A DNA stretch of 64,000 nt from Portulaca oleracea. Its lineage: Eukaryota > Streptophyta > Magnoliopsida > Caryophyllales > Portulacaceae. The stretch spans positions 34,638,330 to 34,702,329 of the forward strand of contig CM055879.1 of assembly GCA_029582165.1 (NCBI GenBank), read 5' to 3'. Of the stretch, positions 33,049 through 50,943 are shown one piece after another. A model generated the notes under the pieces. That model searched no databases. It saw only the letters and a list, made by a program, of their open reading frames with translations, and was not told where the DNA came from. Made by a program: the position numbers and the translations under genes. Every line of letters begins with the position of its first letter. The first letter of the stretch is position 1.

Positions 33049-33737
33049 TATGGGTGGGAATTGGGTGGGTATGGATGGGACGGTCCATACCCATGTTTTA
33101 CCCAAAGATTATAAGACCCTACCCATACTCTACCCATGCCTCTTAATACCCACATGGATATTACTCACATGGGTAATACCCACTTGGGCCATGGGTATTC
33201 AAGGGTATCCAACTATTTAACTAACTATTCTTATTTTGTATTCTAACGTTTTAGATAATAAATTTATATTTGAAGCTCAAAAATCATATTTGAACTTTTT
33301 GTAATCTATCCTATCACATTATAAAGTTTCAATTTAAATCGTTAAAATTGAATTTTAATTTAAAGTTTCAGTTAGTTTTTGCGGCAAAAATATTTATATA
33401 TATGTCGCGATAAATGTTATCGAATAAAAAGAATTAAGAGCTCAAAATTCATATTTGATCTTTTTTTAATCAATACTATCGTATTACAAAGTTTCATGTC
33501 AAACCGATAAAGTTGAATTTTGCTTTAAATTTCAGTATATAAACACAATACAATTCGATATGCATATAGTTAAGACATCAATGGGTATATGGATACCCAT
33601 GAATAATGGATACCCACATTAAATTATGGGTAACCCATACCCATCCTACACATTACCCATCTCTAATGGGTTTTACCCACCCATAATGGGTGGGTAAAAG
33701 TGGGTACCCAATATATGGGTATCAATTCCCACCCCTA
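33049..33737. mobile_element. hAT-type MITE nested in the LINE
   Basis: The left end TATGGGTGGGAATTG and the right end, read inward, TAGGGGTGGGAATTG are inverted copies. The flanks TAAAGAAT and TAAAAAAA are a decayed 8-bp duplication. The interior is built from (A/T)GGGTA and TACCCAT words near both ends. Removing it brings the LINE pieces together. Confidence 0.75.
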
Positions 33738-34322
33738 TAAAAAAATGGAGAGTATACGGTCCGCTCGGGGTACTATAAGGCTAGACAAGCTGCGGGCAGG
33801 TCGACGGCATCGACGTCTACATAGGAGTGTTTATGGGGAAAACTTTGGAGGACAAGAGCCCAATCGAAAGTTAAGTTATTTTTGTTGAAAATAGCCCGAA
33901 ATATCCTACCAACAAAAAAGGAACTTGCGGGCCAAGAGGCTGGATGTGCCAGCTCACTGTGAAATTTGTGGAATTGTGGAAGGGTATTGGTGCGATGATT
34001 CCTGTGAAAAATTTGTTTGGGTCGGTAGCCCTCCCCACTGTGGATTGTGGGTTGTTTATTAGAAGACATTTTTGCCACGAATCAATGAAATCTATGACAC
34101 ATTGACGTTTCAAAAAGAAAAAATTACGGGGAGAGATATATTTAGCAATTGATTTAAATTTGATCAAATGCTACTACTGGCGTTATTTTTTCCAAAAGAA
34201 AACAGTGATTTTGATAGAATCAAATCTAGTAGTAGTATTTTCCCTTTGAATAATTGGAAAGTTTTCTTAATTAAGTCTTTTGGATAAGTGATTTCCCAGA
34301 CAATTTCGCACCAACTCACTTA

Positions 34323-34734
34323 AACCCTGTTCTTTTCTGTAGTGAATAAAGTGCGGAAATGATATAATATGGTAAATTGTGGAAAATGTGATATGTTACA
34401 GTACAGTGTAGTAAGTTGATGGAAACATTGTGACATTTTATTCAATCAAAGCTTCACCAATATCACTTACAACCAGATCATTAATAATATCTGGCCCGTC
34501 ATCTAACCATAATCTATGACCTAACTCAAAAGGTTGCAGGTGGGCCAAGGTATGTGCTACTTAGCTCCGTGTTCTACAAACAAAAACGAAAGCACAAAAC
34601 TCAAAATTGTTTGCTAAACTTAGAAAAAAAGGAAAAAAATGTGGTTATTGCCATATGGTATAGTACTGATAATTTATAAATAATGTGGTAACTTACGGAG
34701 AATACGGTATGTTATCATGAAAAAGAACATAACC
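34323..34734. mobile_element. Tourist-like MITE, copy 5
   Basis: The ends AACCCTGTTCTTTTCTG and CATGAAAAAGAACATAACC are flanked by TTA (34320-34322, 34735-34737). Internal GTGCGG and TACGG words fit the family. It is longer than most copies, perhaps because of an internal insertion at about 34430-34620. Confidence 0.7.
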
Positions 34735-35430
34735 TTAACTTTATTCCCTAACCTTTGTTTTTTTTTTCGGTGCCAATACTCTTCAAATATCGCCAATAAT
34801 CGCACCTTCAACACTCGGATTTTTCAAAAGTTTAGTGGCATTTTGAAAAAAAAAAAGATAACAAAACAAGTGACAAGTCTACATCAATGGAGTCATCACC
34901 TTCAACACTCAACAAACACCTTTGCATTATTATTATCTCTTAAATAAAATGTCTTGCTAATGGTGAGTTGGTGCAAAAGTCATAACAATTTGTTTTTCTT
35001 TTTCAACATAGGTTGTGGAAAATATAACCATAGATACCTTTTTCTCTTCAGCAAAAAAAAGGCCCAACTATATTAGCCATGCGTTAGCTACTTAGCTAGG
35101 CTAATGTGTATAGATAATGCTCTAATCAAATCAAATTTCATGCATTAAATATATTTTAAGTATTTATTCTTATATATTTTGAAAAATAATACAAATATAA
35201 TTTTGTGAAATTTATATACTACTACGTATATTATAATCATAAAATTTAATCTTTTTCTAATTTAATAGATAAATAAAGGACACAATTGATACACTAAGGT
35301 GCCTGACTTGAATGAGTTCAAAGTGGACTATTTTCTATTGGCTAATGACTAATGAATATGGACAAAGGTGGTTGCAATGATCAGTATCTATTTAAGCTGT
35401 ATCAATTATATTAAATTTTTTTAAAAAAAT

Positions 35431-35484
35431 TATCAATATAAATTTTATTAATTTATCAATATAAATTTTATTAATTTATCAATA
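35431..35484. repeat. 24-bp tandem repeat
   Basis: Two copies plus a partial copy of ATCAATATAAATTTTATTAA-type sequence, about 310 bp upstream of the ADHL-B start codon. Confidence 0.7.
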
Positions 35485-35793
35485 TTATTATTAAATTTGT
35501 CAATTTATGAATTTTTTACAAAAGGTCATTACATACAAAATTGATATGCTTTTGGTTGTGTACCCAAGTACACCACATTGGAAATTATGGTGGATATATA
35601 ATTTGGGAAGGTGGTTGATGAGACGTCAAATCGACATTGTTATTCAAACGCAGTTGTCGTTTGCACTCACTTCCCGCAAGATAAAAGGACTGAATTAAAA
35701 TTGTTTGTTTGTTTGTTTGTTGTTTTCACTCTTTTTATCTTCTCATTTTTTTTTGGGGTAGTGGAAGACATTGAAACTAAGAAAGAGATAGGG

Positions 35794-41584
<5,791 letters not shown>

Positions 41585-42177
41585 TCAGTAGACTCGTTGG
41601 TTGGTTATCTCCAAGGAGAAAGATGACCTTCAAAGCTAGGGGGGTTATATTTTGTTACCTATGTAATATATAAAGAGAATGTATCCATTGAAAATGTAAC
41701 TAAAACTTAGAATAAGAATCAAAGAGCTATCATTTATACTAATTATTTAATCGATGAACAATTGAAAGGGGTACGAAGATCAACAACAACAATTACAAAT
41801 CCAAACTTGTTTTACTAAATACTAATACAACGTCCGAGGGAGTCAGATGTAGATAATCTTTCCCATACACAAAAGTGCCTGAAAATATTAATCACAACAA
41901 ACCCAAGAGCTTATTTGAGAACATAATTTGTATTGCTTACTGACACAATATATCTATTAGTTCCTTGGTACCAAGTACCTTGAATCTAAACTTATCTGAT
42001 CATAAATTTTAGATTCCAATTTTAAGATAGTAACTTAGAAATCTTTCTCTTATCGACTTAATCACTAAGATTATATTTTAAATATTTAAAAATTTTGTCA
42101 ATACCTATTTAAAGTATTGATAGTCCTAAACACTTTCCATTTGATAGATTTCATTTAGATCTCAATATATTGGAGGT
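41585..42177. other. ADHL-B downstream region, no gene seen
   Basis: Contains the presumed 3' untranslated region of ADHL-B and AT-rich sequence. Nothing else is recognised. Confidence 0.5.
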
Positions 42178-42465
42178 GTTTGGCTCTGAAGTTTTTGAGA
42201 ATTTTTAATTTTGGATAGCTTTTAATTTTTCAAAGTTAAAAGCCTACTTGAGATATTTGGTAAGTAGGCTTTTGTATTAGCTTTTTGGGTCCTAAAATTG
42301 TTTCAAAAGTTGATGTTTTGAGGTAGGCTTTTACAAAAAGCCTACTTTCCAAACACTTTTCATATGATCAATAACCTGAATAGATAAAGTCAAACAATTA
42401 ATCCAAAGCCTATCACCAATTCTATTCTAAATTATCAATTAGTTCCAAAACAGGGCCATTGGTTA
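42178..42465. mobile_element. Non-autonomous element, GGTGTTTGGC family copy 2
   Basis: Shares GGTGTTTGGCT, TTGGATAGCTTTTAA, CTACTTGAGATATTTGG and CTTTCCAAACACTTTT with the copy at 26083-26390. The ends are approximate. Confidence 0.5.
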
Positions 42466-42670
42466 AACATGTCATCCCTATTCCCTCATTTTTTTTAAAA
42501 GAAGAAAGAGAAAGGCCACAATGACAATGCCTTGTACCTTCGTCAATGATACATTGACATTTGGCAATATCCTAGACAATGACAAGGCCTTGTACCTTTC
42601 AAGTCTTTGCGTCCCTGAATCAAAGATGTGTTGACTTACTAGCCGCTAAAGCTAAACTAAACACATCTTA

Positions 42671-42920
42671 CCTCTGTTCCATAACTCATTTTTACAGTCT
42701 CATAATACTTATTATTTTATAATTTTAATATAATTTTTTTTGACTAACTATTTTTTTATTAATTTTTCTCATATAAAGATAGCAAAAGTAAAAGGGAAAA
42801 AAATATCAATATAATTTAATACTAATGTTTCATAACTTTTCATACAACACAACAATAAACTAATTCATTTTATTAGTTTTCTCAATTTTGGTTAAATGGA
42901 CAAATATTGTAGGACGGAGG
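42671..42920. mobile_element. Stowaway MITE
   Basis: The termini CCTCTGTTCC and GGACGGAGG are flanked by TA (42669-42670, 42921-42922). 250 bp, AT-rich interior. Confidence 0.75.
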
Positions 42921-43383
42921 TAGTAATAAAAAGAAAAAAAAAGAGAAATGCTCGCCCCATCTATGACATAATGTTTATGTTTCTAAACAATTGTCAAATT
43001 ATTTAATTTTTATGTCCATTTTTATTTGTCCATTTTACGATTTCAATAGTTAAAAGGATCATTTTGTATTTTAATGAATTTAATTTAATTTTGTTTTCCT
43101 TCTTTTGTATTGGATGGTGTTCGGGACATTTGGTAAAGTCTCAACTTTTTACTCATTTCTTATGCATTGACTTTTGAAAGGTTGTTGTTGTGCCAATTAT
43201 TTAGACACGGGTTAGTATTTAATTACATTATTTTTTTCTACAATTTTCAATACATTTTTCTAATTATAAATTTTAAAGATAATATTATCAAAAACATTAT
43301 TTTGATTATAAAATAGATCATTAATTACTGTAAAATTTATAATCAAAGCTTTTATTGTTTGACAAATATAAAGGCCAAGCAGG

Positions 43384-44208
43384 AGTGCTTGGATAAAAAT
43401 GTCCATCAACTTTCTGATTTAAGCAAAAATGCCACTGAACATTAAAAATTGTCAAAATTACCATTGAAGTTTCTATTTTGATAAAAATGCCCCTCAATTT
43501 TTTTTAACCGGTGACATCCGGTTAACTTATTGAAAAACTTTTGAAAAAATTTGAAAAAAAAAAACAGAAAAAAAAGGAAACGGGAATTCCATTACCATTC
43601 ATTGCTTCACTCCATTCTCAACTCTCTCAAGTTCCACCTTTCTTCTTCCTCCGACCTGCTGAAACAACAGATCCAAATCCAACTCCAGTCTCTAAACCCT
43701 AAAACTAAAAACCCGAGAAGTCATGCTTGGGATTAAAAACCCTAGCTTCAAATTCTGCAAGCAACACAAGGGAGTTTTCCAAGCTAATGGAAAGAATTCC
43801 AACTATCAAAATCCAAGATTTTGGTGACCCAATTGATGAACTAGAATGGAGAGAAGAAGAAGGTTAATTGGGTGTTGGATTGAAGAGATTGAATTGGTGG
43901 GTTTAATGTAGAAGGAATGAAAGTTGGTTGAACAAATACTGCTGGAGAAAATTGCTGTGCAGATTGATGGGCATTTTTTGACAATTTTTGCTAGAGAAGA
44001 TTGCTGGAGAAACTTCAAAAATTGTCAAAACACAAGGGGACACCGCGAGTTCTTAACTGCTCATACCATCAAATTTTTTATTTTTTGTCAGAAATACCAC
44101 TCTACTTATTTTTTTACTAGCTATACCATTATATGTAAATACTTCTGTCAAAAGTACCACTCCTTCCAAAATGACCTACTATCTACTAAAAACGTTATAT
44201 AAGCTTGT

Positions 44209-44241
<33 letters not shown>

Positions 44242-45171
44242 ATGGCTCCTACACCACTAAAATTCCATCTCAAATTAGCAAAATTAAATTACCTGAAAGA
44301 TGGAATCCCAAAATCTACAATACCCACTGAAATTCGGGTTGGTTTCCAATTTTTACTAACAATGGTAAGGATGGGGGGGAGAGAGAATGGAGACTGAGAG
44401 CTTGAGAGGGAGAAAGAGGGACATGAGAAACTAGTGTCAAAAATTTGGGTTCAGATAAATTTGAGTCGGACAAATTTGGTCAATGTCAAATTCGGACTAG
44501 AAATTCATATATGGGTTTTGTTTTATTTCGGGTAGGACAATTTGCGTGAAGCTAAAACCGGGTTCGGACAATAGAAAAAAGAAAAGTTTTATGTCTGAAT
44601 ATTCGGTCAATATCAAAATTCGTACGAAAAATTTATGTCCAGACCTAATTTTTCTCGAATCGGAAAATTCAGGTACTTTGGGGTCAGACAAAATTTTACC
44701 AGAAACTAAGCATGAGTTTTAGAATGATGCACGAATCTTCGAATGTGAAAGGGGTTTTTCAAAATTTAATTTTTTTAAATCAGGTGTTTTGCTGGTAATT
44801 GGGGGTAAAACCAGTTTCTTTTTGGAATGGATGGTATAATTGACAAATATTTTCACTTCTAATGGTAGGGTTGATAAGAAAAAAAGTTGAATGGTATTTT
44901 TGAAAAAAAGTAAGAAATTGGATGGTACTGCTAGTTAATTACTCGGGACACCGCTGAAGAAGATTGATGGAGAAGTTTCATTTTTTTCTTTTTTTTTTGG
45001 GAAAATTATGGCAACCTGAAGCTTCAAGCAACTTGCTATAGCAGGTTAATTTTTCTTTGAGGGGTATTTTTAATTAAAATAGAAATTTCAGTGGTAATTT
45101 TAATAATTTTTGAAGTTTAGTGACATTTTTGCCTAAACCGGAAAGTTGAAGGGCATTTTTATCTAAACACT
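43384..45171. mobile_element. Mutator-like element with long terminal inverted repeats
   Basis: Arms of about 125 bp are inverted copies. The left reads AGTGCTTGGATAAAAATG and the right, read inward, AGTGTTTAGATAAAAATG, with the similarity continuing inward through CAAAAATG(C/T)CACT. The interior has a less AT-rich stretch (about 43580-43900) that looks like a leader and coding fragment, so this may be a gene-capturing (Pack-MULE type) element. A second element is nested at 44047-44944. No convincing outer 9-bp duplication was found. Confidence 0.7.
44047..44944. mobile_element. Mutator-like element nested in another MULE
   Basis: 898 bp with a perfect 10-bp flanking duplication GGGACACCGC (44037-44046, 44945-44954); Mutator elements make 9-10 bp duplications. 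The left end GAGTTCTTAACTG and right end, read inward, GAGTAATTAACTAG are followed by matching CATACCATC/AGTACCATC. The interior contains a GA microsatellite (44209-44242) and non-coding sequence. Confidence 0.85.
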
Positions 45172-45256
45172 AGGCAGTAGTACCAATACATATATGCATG
45201 GGGCGCCGCAGAAATAAATGCCACCCACACATGGGGTCAGGGAAACCTAGTTACTA

Positions 45257-45465
45257 CCTCCGTCCCTAAATAATTGTCCATTTGACTAAACTTTGACTAT
45301 TGATTACTCACAAATTGCAATGAGTTACAATATGAAATTATTACTATTAGAAAGATATAGTACTAAAAATTACAATAATATTAATTTTATATTGTAACTC
45401 ATTATAGTTTGTGAGTAATTGATTGTCATAATTTAGTCAAATGGACAATTATTCAGGGACAGAGG
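45257..45465. mobile_element. Stowaway MITE with near-perfect hairpin
   Basis: CCTCCGTCCCTAAATAATTG at the left pairs with CAATTATTCAGGGACAGAGG at the right, and complementarity continues for most of each arm, for example GTCCATTTGACTAAA. The flanks are TA. The transcript would fold into a long hairpin. Confidence 0.88.
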
Positions 45466-45983
45466 TAGTATTTAAGTATTCACCCAATTAATGTAAATCA
45501 ACACAAACTGCCAAACACTCCCTTAAATCTTGTCTTCAACTTGAGTATTGTATGTATCCACTTGACATATTTCTTGAGATTAAACATATCCACTTTATAT
45601 ACTTCTTTTATGAGATGGACACAATTCAGTTCTAACAAATTTGATTAAATATCTTTTGATAGATAATATTCTGAATGTTCGTGTTGAATAGTTTATGTTG
45701 ACAAATCAAAGTCGTCATTGAAATTGTGTGAAGTATTATGGTTCTCATGTGAAGGATAGTTCTCATCTAAAATATCATCATCATCATCCGTCCAGCATAT
45801 CTCTCTCTAAGTTGTTATTAGATTCTTTTTTTTGTTTTCTTCATTAAAGAACTAGTAAATACCTGGACGTTGCCCCGAACTATAAAATAAAGACCCACGT
45901 TTCTCATACATATTTTGTCAAAAAACAATTTTTGGAGCATTGGAGGATCAAAATCTTTACTTTCCTTCACCAAATTTAATTTA

Positions 45984-46508
45984 GGGAAATTGGATTCTAA
46001 TAATCTCTACTTTTGCAAATTAGATGACAATAATCCCTACTTTCAATTTGTATTTTGATGGTAAAAAAAAAAAATTGTATTGTAGTGATACCAAATCCAT
46101 CACCACATTCTTTTTATTTTTTTCATGCCTACCCCATATTGTTTTTGTTTTTTCGCTCCTGCCCTCAAATAGGTAATGAAGTGTAGTAGCGAAAACATTT
46201 TTTAAATTATTTCTTTGAGATTCCAAACAATTACTATGATTTTTTAAAAGGAATAAAATTGAAAAAATCATAAAAAATAGAAAAAATTGAAAAAAATTGG
46301 GCTGTAAATTCATTAAAAATCGTGATAAAGTGTTATACAAAGTTTTGAATCAAATGCAATACAAAATCTATGATATTTAGGGTATACTCTCGATTATGTC
46401 CCACTACAATACAATTTTTTTTTTTTTAGACCACCATAATACAAATTGAAAATAGAGATTATTGTCATCTAATTTGCAAAAATAGAGATTATTAAAATCC
46501 AATTTTCC
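45984..46508. mobile_element. Mutator-like non-autonomous element
   Basis: 525 bp with arms of about 100 bp in inverted orientation (for example GCAAATTAGATGACAATAAT at the left, reverse-complemented at the right). A perfect 9-bp duplication TTTAATTTA flanks it (45975-45983, 46509-46517). No coding frame. Confidence 0.88.
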
Positions 46509-47210
46509 TTTAATTTAATCGTATTAATCCGGTTGTGAATATAGCCTAAGCCCCAATTATCAGGTTCCCCGTGAATTGCATTGCGTCCAATAGGACATCA
46601 CTAAAGCTTCAATTCTTTATTTATGCGTTTGGTTGGTCAATAATCCCATAGAAATGGTCAATTTTTCCGGGTTGACTTATTTTTCTCATGTTTGATGCGG
46701 GTTTATTTTGGGAAAGTTTTCACGATGGGCCACCATTTTCTTCATTTTCCTATGGAAAATTTCCCATAGCGGGGAGGTTAAAGAAAATTTTTCTCAAAGA
46801 AATTTTTCCATAGAAAACTTCCCATGTGAAATTCTCCCCAAGAAAAATTTCCTTGGGGTTCCTATCAAACACTCCCTAATTTAAATTTTAAATATATACT
46901 TTTTGATTGTTGGGGAATTCAACGTATACTTTGTAGCTCTTACATTAAAGTTGCCAAAATAATTTTTAATCAAAAATATTGTTCTTTGGCTGGCTCAAGT
47001 GTCTTGATTCTCCTCTACTCTGCCACGTTATGATCATGCATGTTGTCCTCCTATAAAGATCTCCAACCATCAATGTACTTGAACAATATTTTCCTACATT
47101 GTATGCCATCATTCTTTCTTTTAAACAATTCATTTTTTGAGAATTATCATACTCGTTTATATGTTTTAATTCCTCAACTGGGTACAATTAAATTCTATTA
47201 CCATTTTCCC

Positions 47211-48092
47211 AGGTCTTTTGCTTTTTGGACCCCGAACTTTGGGGGTATTTATTATCCGGTACCACACATTTGAAAGTTTATTTTTTGGACCCTATACTTT
47301 GTCTTCGACAACAATGTGGACATTGTTAGATGAGTCCGACCCAAAAAAAGCCCTTATTGACGTTTGAGTCTTTTTTCCTTTCGACTTTGCCCTTTAATTA
47401 TTCATGAACTTCCAAGTTTGCCCTTCATTTATTCATTCTTATTTTTCCTTCACTTATTTATTACTACCAAAATTCTCATATTTTAAATTTTTTAATTTAA
47501 AAATTCTTAAGAACTTCAAAATTTTAAAATTTTGAAAAATTTAAAATGTTAAAATTTTAAAATTTTGAAAATTTTAAAATTTTAAAGTTTAAAAGCTTAA
47601 AATTTTAAAATTTTAAAATTTAAAATTTAAAATTAAAAAATGTGAAATTATAAAAAATTAGCAACTAAAAAAATTAAAAATTAAAAAATTGAAAATTTTC
47701 AAAAGTTAAAATCAAAAATCAAAAAATTTAAAAATTTAAAAATAAAAATTAAAAGATTAAAAAAATTTAAAATTTTTATAATTTTACAATTTTAAAAATT
47801 AATAATTTGGAAATTTAAAATTTAAAATTAAAATCAAAATGAAAATGATACTTAAAAAATTAAAAAATTAAAATTAAAAATAAAAAATTTACAAAAGTCA
47901 AAAAACTTTAAAAATTGATAGAAGGGGATATTGGGAAGTTTATGTATCATTTGGGTCTTAGCCGGAGTCAAACTTAACTTTGGGCCATTTTTTTTGTGTA
48001 CCCAAAGTATAGGGCCCAAAAAATAAACTTTCAAATTTATGGTACCAGATAATAAATACCTTCAAAGTTAGGGGTGCAAAAAGAAAAAAAAC
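47211..48092. mobile_element. Mutator-like non-autonomous element with AT-rich core
   Basis: 882 bp with arms of about 90 bp (GTATTTATTATCCGGTACCA at the left against GGTACCAGATAATAAATACC at the right). It is flanked by a perfect 10-bp duplication CCATTTTCCC (47201-47210, 48093-48102). The core (about 47460-47900) is almost pure A/T built from AAAATTTT words, probably slippage-derived. Confidence 0.88.
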
Positions 48093-48180
48093 CCATTTTC
48101 CCTCACTTTGACAATCAGACAGTTCATCAACTGGGTAGCTGTCCATTCATTTGACATTCAAAGGCTTCATCAATATACTA

Positions 48181-48376
48181 CCTCCGTCCCTAAATGAATG
48201 TCAATTTGACTAAACTTTGATCGTTGATTACTCATAGATTATAATGCGTTACAATATCAAATTACCACCGTTTAGAAAGATATTTCACTGAAAAATCCGA
48301 TGACGTTAATTTTATATTGTAAGTCATTATAATTTATAAGTAATTAATGGTTAAAACTTAGTCAAATTGACACTCG
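48181..48376. mobile_element. Stowaway MITE, right end lost
   Basis: Starts CCTCCGTCCCTAAATGAATG after a TA and shares the 45257-45465 arm (TTTGACTAAACTTTGA). The right arm GTCAAATTGACACT is present, but the GGGACGGAGG terminus is missing. Confidence 0.65.
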
Positions 48377-48744
48377 TTACAATTATTCAACCCAGACTGA
48401 TGAGTTGGGTGCTCATAATCCCTAATCTACTTTTCCATACACAAATTACAACCCTTTTTCATTTTCACATCTTTAATAGCCAAAACCTAGTTTTTATTCC
48501 TCTACACAGATACAACCTTTCCAACATTTCTTCAACTAGGTACATACGTAGCAAATACCCGCTTGGTAGTATCAATTCTTCAACTGGCTTGACGACAACC
48601 AGGACGATGACCCGACCCGAATGGTACCTGACGCCCATGTTGTCATAGCCTTCAACGGATATGTTCAAGTCTCCGTTTTCTCCTATTTGTAAATTGCTTC
48701 TGTTAGACCTGGCTCAGATACCCTTGTGAGGTTCTGATACCAAT

Positions 48745-49324
48745 CGTTAGGATCGAGGTAAAATATAAGGTAGGCCTAGTATTTGCAGCGGAAGATAAAA
48801 TTATCAGGATGTATAAATTGAGAATAAATATAACAAGATCAGTAAAAAGATAGAGAGAATAAAAGACACACGATTTACGTGGAAACCCAAATCGGGAAAA
48901 AAAACCACGGACGGCAACGGAGCAATAATCCACTAGTATAAGGGGAGGGATTACAAGAGAGATCCCAAGGGGCTATATAACGCAAGGGGATCGATGACAA
49001 GATCACAAGGGGTTAATAGCGCAACGGGATATACTGAAGACAAAACGAGCTCTCTAAAGGACTCTCACAACCTAGGGATGGGTAGAGGTGAAGAATGCTC
49101 TGTGTGTGTGTTTTTCGTATGCCATAAGTGTATAGGTTGATAACAACCTATATTTATAGGAAAAACTCCCTATAAACCTAACTTGACTCCCACTCCAATT
49201 AAATTTGGAATATAATACAATTAGGAAACCTAACATAATAAGGAAACCTAAATAACATCCTAATACAATTAGGAAACAAATAATTGTGGGACCAAGAAGC
49301 TGATTTTGGGCCATAAACCCAACA
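48745..49324 (-). repeat. LTR of a minus-strand retrotransposon with primer site
   Basis: The 580-bp minus-strand LTR begins TGTTGGGTTTATGGCCC and ends ATCCTAACG (canonical CA mutated to CG). After a short AT the sequence reads TGGTATCAGAACC, one base from the usual Met-tRNA primer site. The internal region should lie below 48730 but I see no gag or pol and no second LTR, so the element is truncated. Confidence 0.68.
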
Positions 49325-49412
49325 GCTTCACTTAGTTTTGTTCTTCTCCATCTCATCCAAATTCAAAGAAAAAAATGGACTAAACTGTAGGTGGGCGGCT
49401 AGAATTTTTGGG

Positions 49413-49417
<5 letters not shown>

Positions 49418-49447
<30 letters not shown>
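49418..49447. repeat. GA microsatellite
   Basis: A run of GA dinucleotides of about 30 bp. Confidence 0.9.
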
Positions 49448-49448
<1 letters not shown>

Positions 49449-49449
49449 A

Positions 49450-50657
49450 TGGAGAATTAGAAAGAGGAACCGAACTTGAGAGAGAGGCAGTGAAAAAACA
49501 AAAATCTAGAAGTAACTTACACCTCTCCAGTTTTCCCCCGCCTGGCAGCATCAATTTTTATCTTTTTTATTTGATCCAAGGCTGAGATTATTTATGTATT
49601 TCATCCAACGGTTGTAATTAGTCAAATGTCCCAAATTCATTCTCAGCATAGTCAACTAGATTTTGCAACTATTATAGGTAGATCAGTTGTAACTGATTCT
49701 ATCACCTCCTTCCTTGTATATATATAATACAATCATATTCTGATAGTTCTCCCTCATTCTAATTGTTTCCTTCCTTGGTTTGACAAATTGGACCAATTCA
49801 AATCATGAAAAATTTAAGCTTTATAATTGTACATATTATCATGTTAATTTTGAAAATTATTATATGGTGCTAAGAACTAAGAAAATGAAGAACGGTTCTT
49901 GTCAAATAGGAACCACAGAAAACAGCCTAATTCACAAATCACAACCCAACATTTCCTAGTCATGCGATTTCCACACGCACCCCACAAGACCAAAAACCTA
50001 AACTTATGCATGTTTTAAGAATTACCCACCTTGTATGATAGAAAGATATAAATTTCTTTTTAAAGGAATAGGTATAACAAGTGAAATCGACATGATTCTT
50101 CTTTCAAGATATCCCCTCAGATAATTCAAATAGGATCATGATGGGAAATCGGGTGAGGAGTGTTGATTGAGTATAAATTATGTGAATACAACCCATATTT
50201 TCGCCTTGCCATTCGACTGTTTGCTTCAGTTGTTTACTTCAGTTTTGTATTAATCAAACAATAAAATTTTAACTATTATTTTTAAAAATTTATAATAATT
50301 TATCATATAAATTACTATTTTTAATTCTTATTGAAAAACACTATTATTATGAAAAGGCATAATTTATGTGTTTCTGTAAATTTGGAATATTATAAATAAA
50401 AATATAATTTTATACGTACATAGATATTTCTTATACAATTCAATTGCATCTTTTCCAAAAAGAAGTTGATATATGCACCAAAATTAACTTTACATTATGA
50501 AAGATACATAAAGAAAAAGTCTTGTGACAAGGCTCATGTAAATACATAATTCTCATAACAAAACTTAGAATCATAATAAATATAAATTACAAAACAACAA
50601 ACTCCAATATAATATTGTCAATTAAACAAATAAAATTAATTAATTAATTAGTAATTA
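49450..50657. other. AT-rich intergenic stretch between ADHL-B and ADHL-C
   Basis: No gene, RNA or clear element recognised. A TTAATTAATTAATTAG stretch lies just before the Stowaway copy at 50658. Confidence 0.45.
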
Positions 50658-50927
50658 CTCCCTCTCTTCCATATTAATTGTTACTTTATTGACTATTACA
50701 TTATCTAATATCACTCTTTAGTTTATAAATTCTTAAATAATATATTATTAATAATTGAAATATTATACTTTTAGCCTTAGGATAATATTTTTTTGTTACG
50801 AATTTAATGATAGTAATTTTATATAAGAAGTCATTGTATACATTGAAAACTTTATAGCCAAAATTTTCGAAATTTGATTATGTACCATTCTCAAAGATGA
50901 CAATTAATATGAAACGGATCGAGGGAA
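50658..50927. mobile_element. Stowaway MITE
   Basis: Left CTCCCTCTCTTCC, right GAAACGGATCGAGGGAA, TA flanks. ATATTAATTGTT at the left pairs with GACAATTAATAT at the right. Confidence 0.8.
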
Positions 50928-50943
50928 TAATTTATTGGAGCAT

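Larger units (their letters stand above)
32540..34190 (+). mobile_element. Decayed LINE ORF2 remnant with nested insertions
   Basis: Three pieces of a non-LTR retrotransposon reverse transcriptase C-terminal region appear in order: GWIVGDGNNINVWGNKWLTG (about 32619-32770), QSKLDELFNDDTKQEI (about 32939-33045) and GEYTVRSGYYKARQ to VKLFLLKIARNILPTKKEL (about 33747-33970). They are split by an LTR-like repeat and a hAT-type MITE and carry stops, so this is a dead copy. It lies downstream of ADHL-A. Confidence 0.8.

Noticed and set aside
43551..43736. Open frame near the left arm of the outer Mutator-like element
   Set aside because: It begins in an A-rich tract and has no domain. Captured sequence is possible, but I cannot support a gene call.
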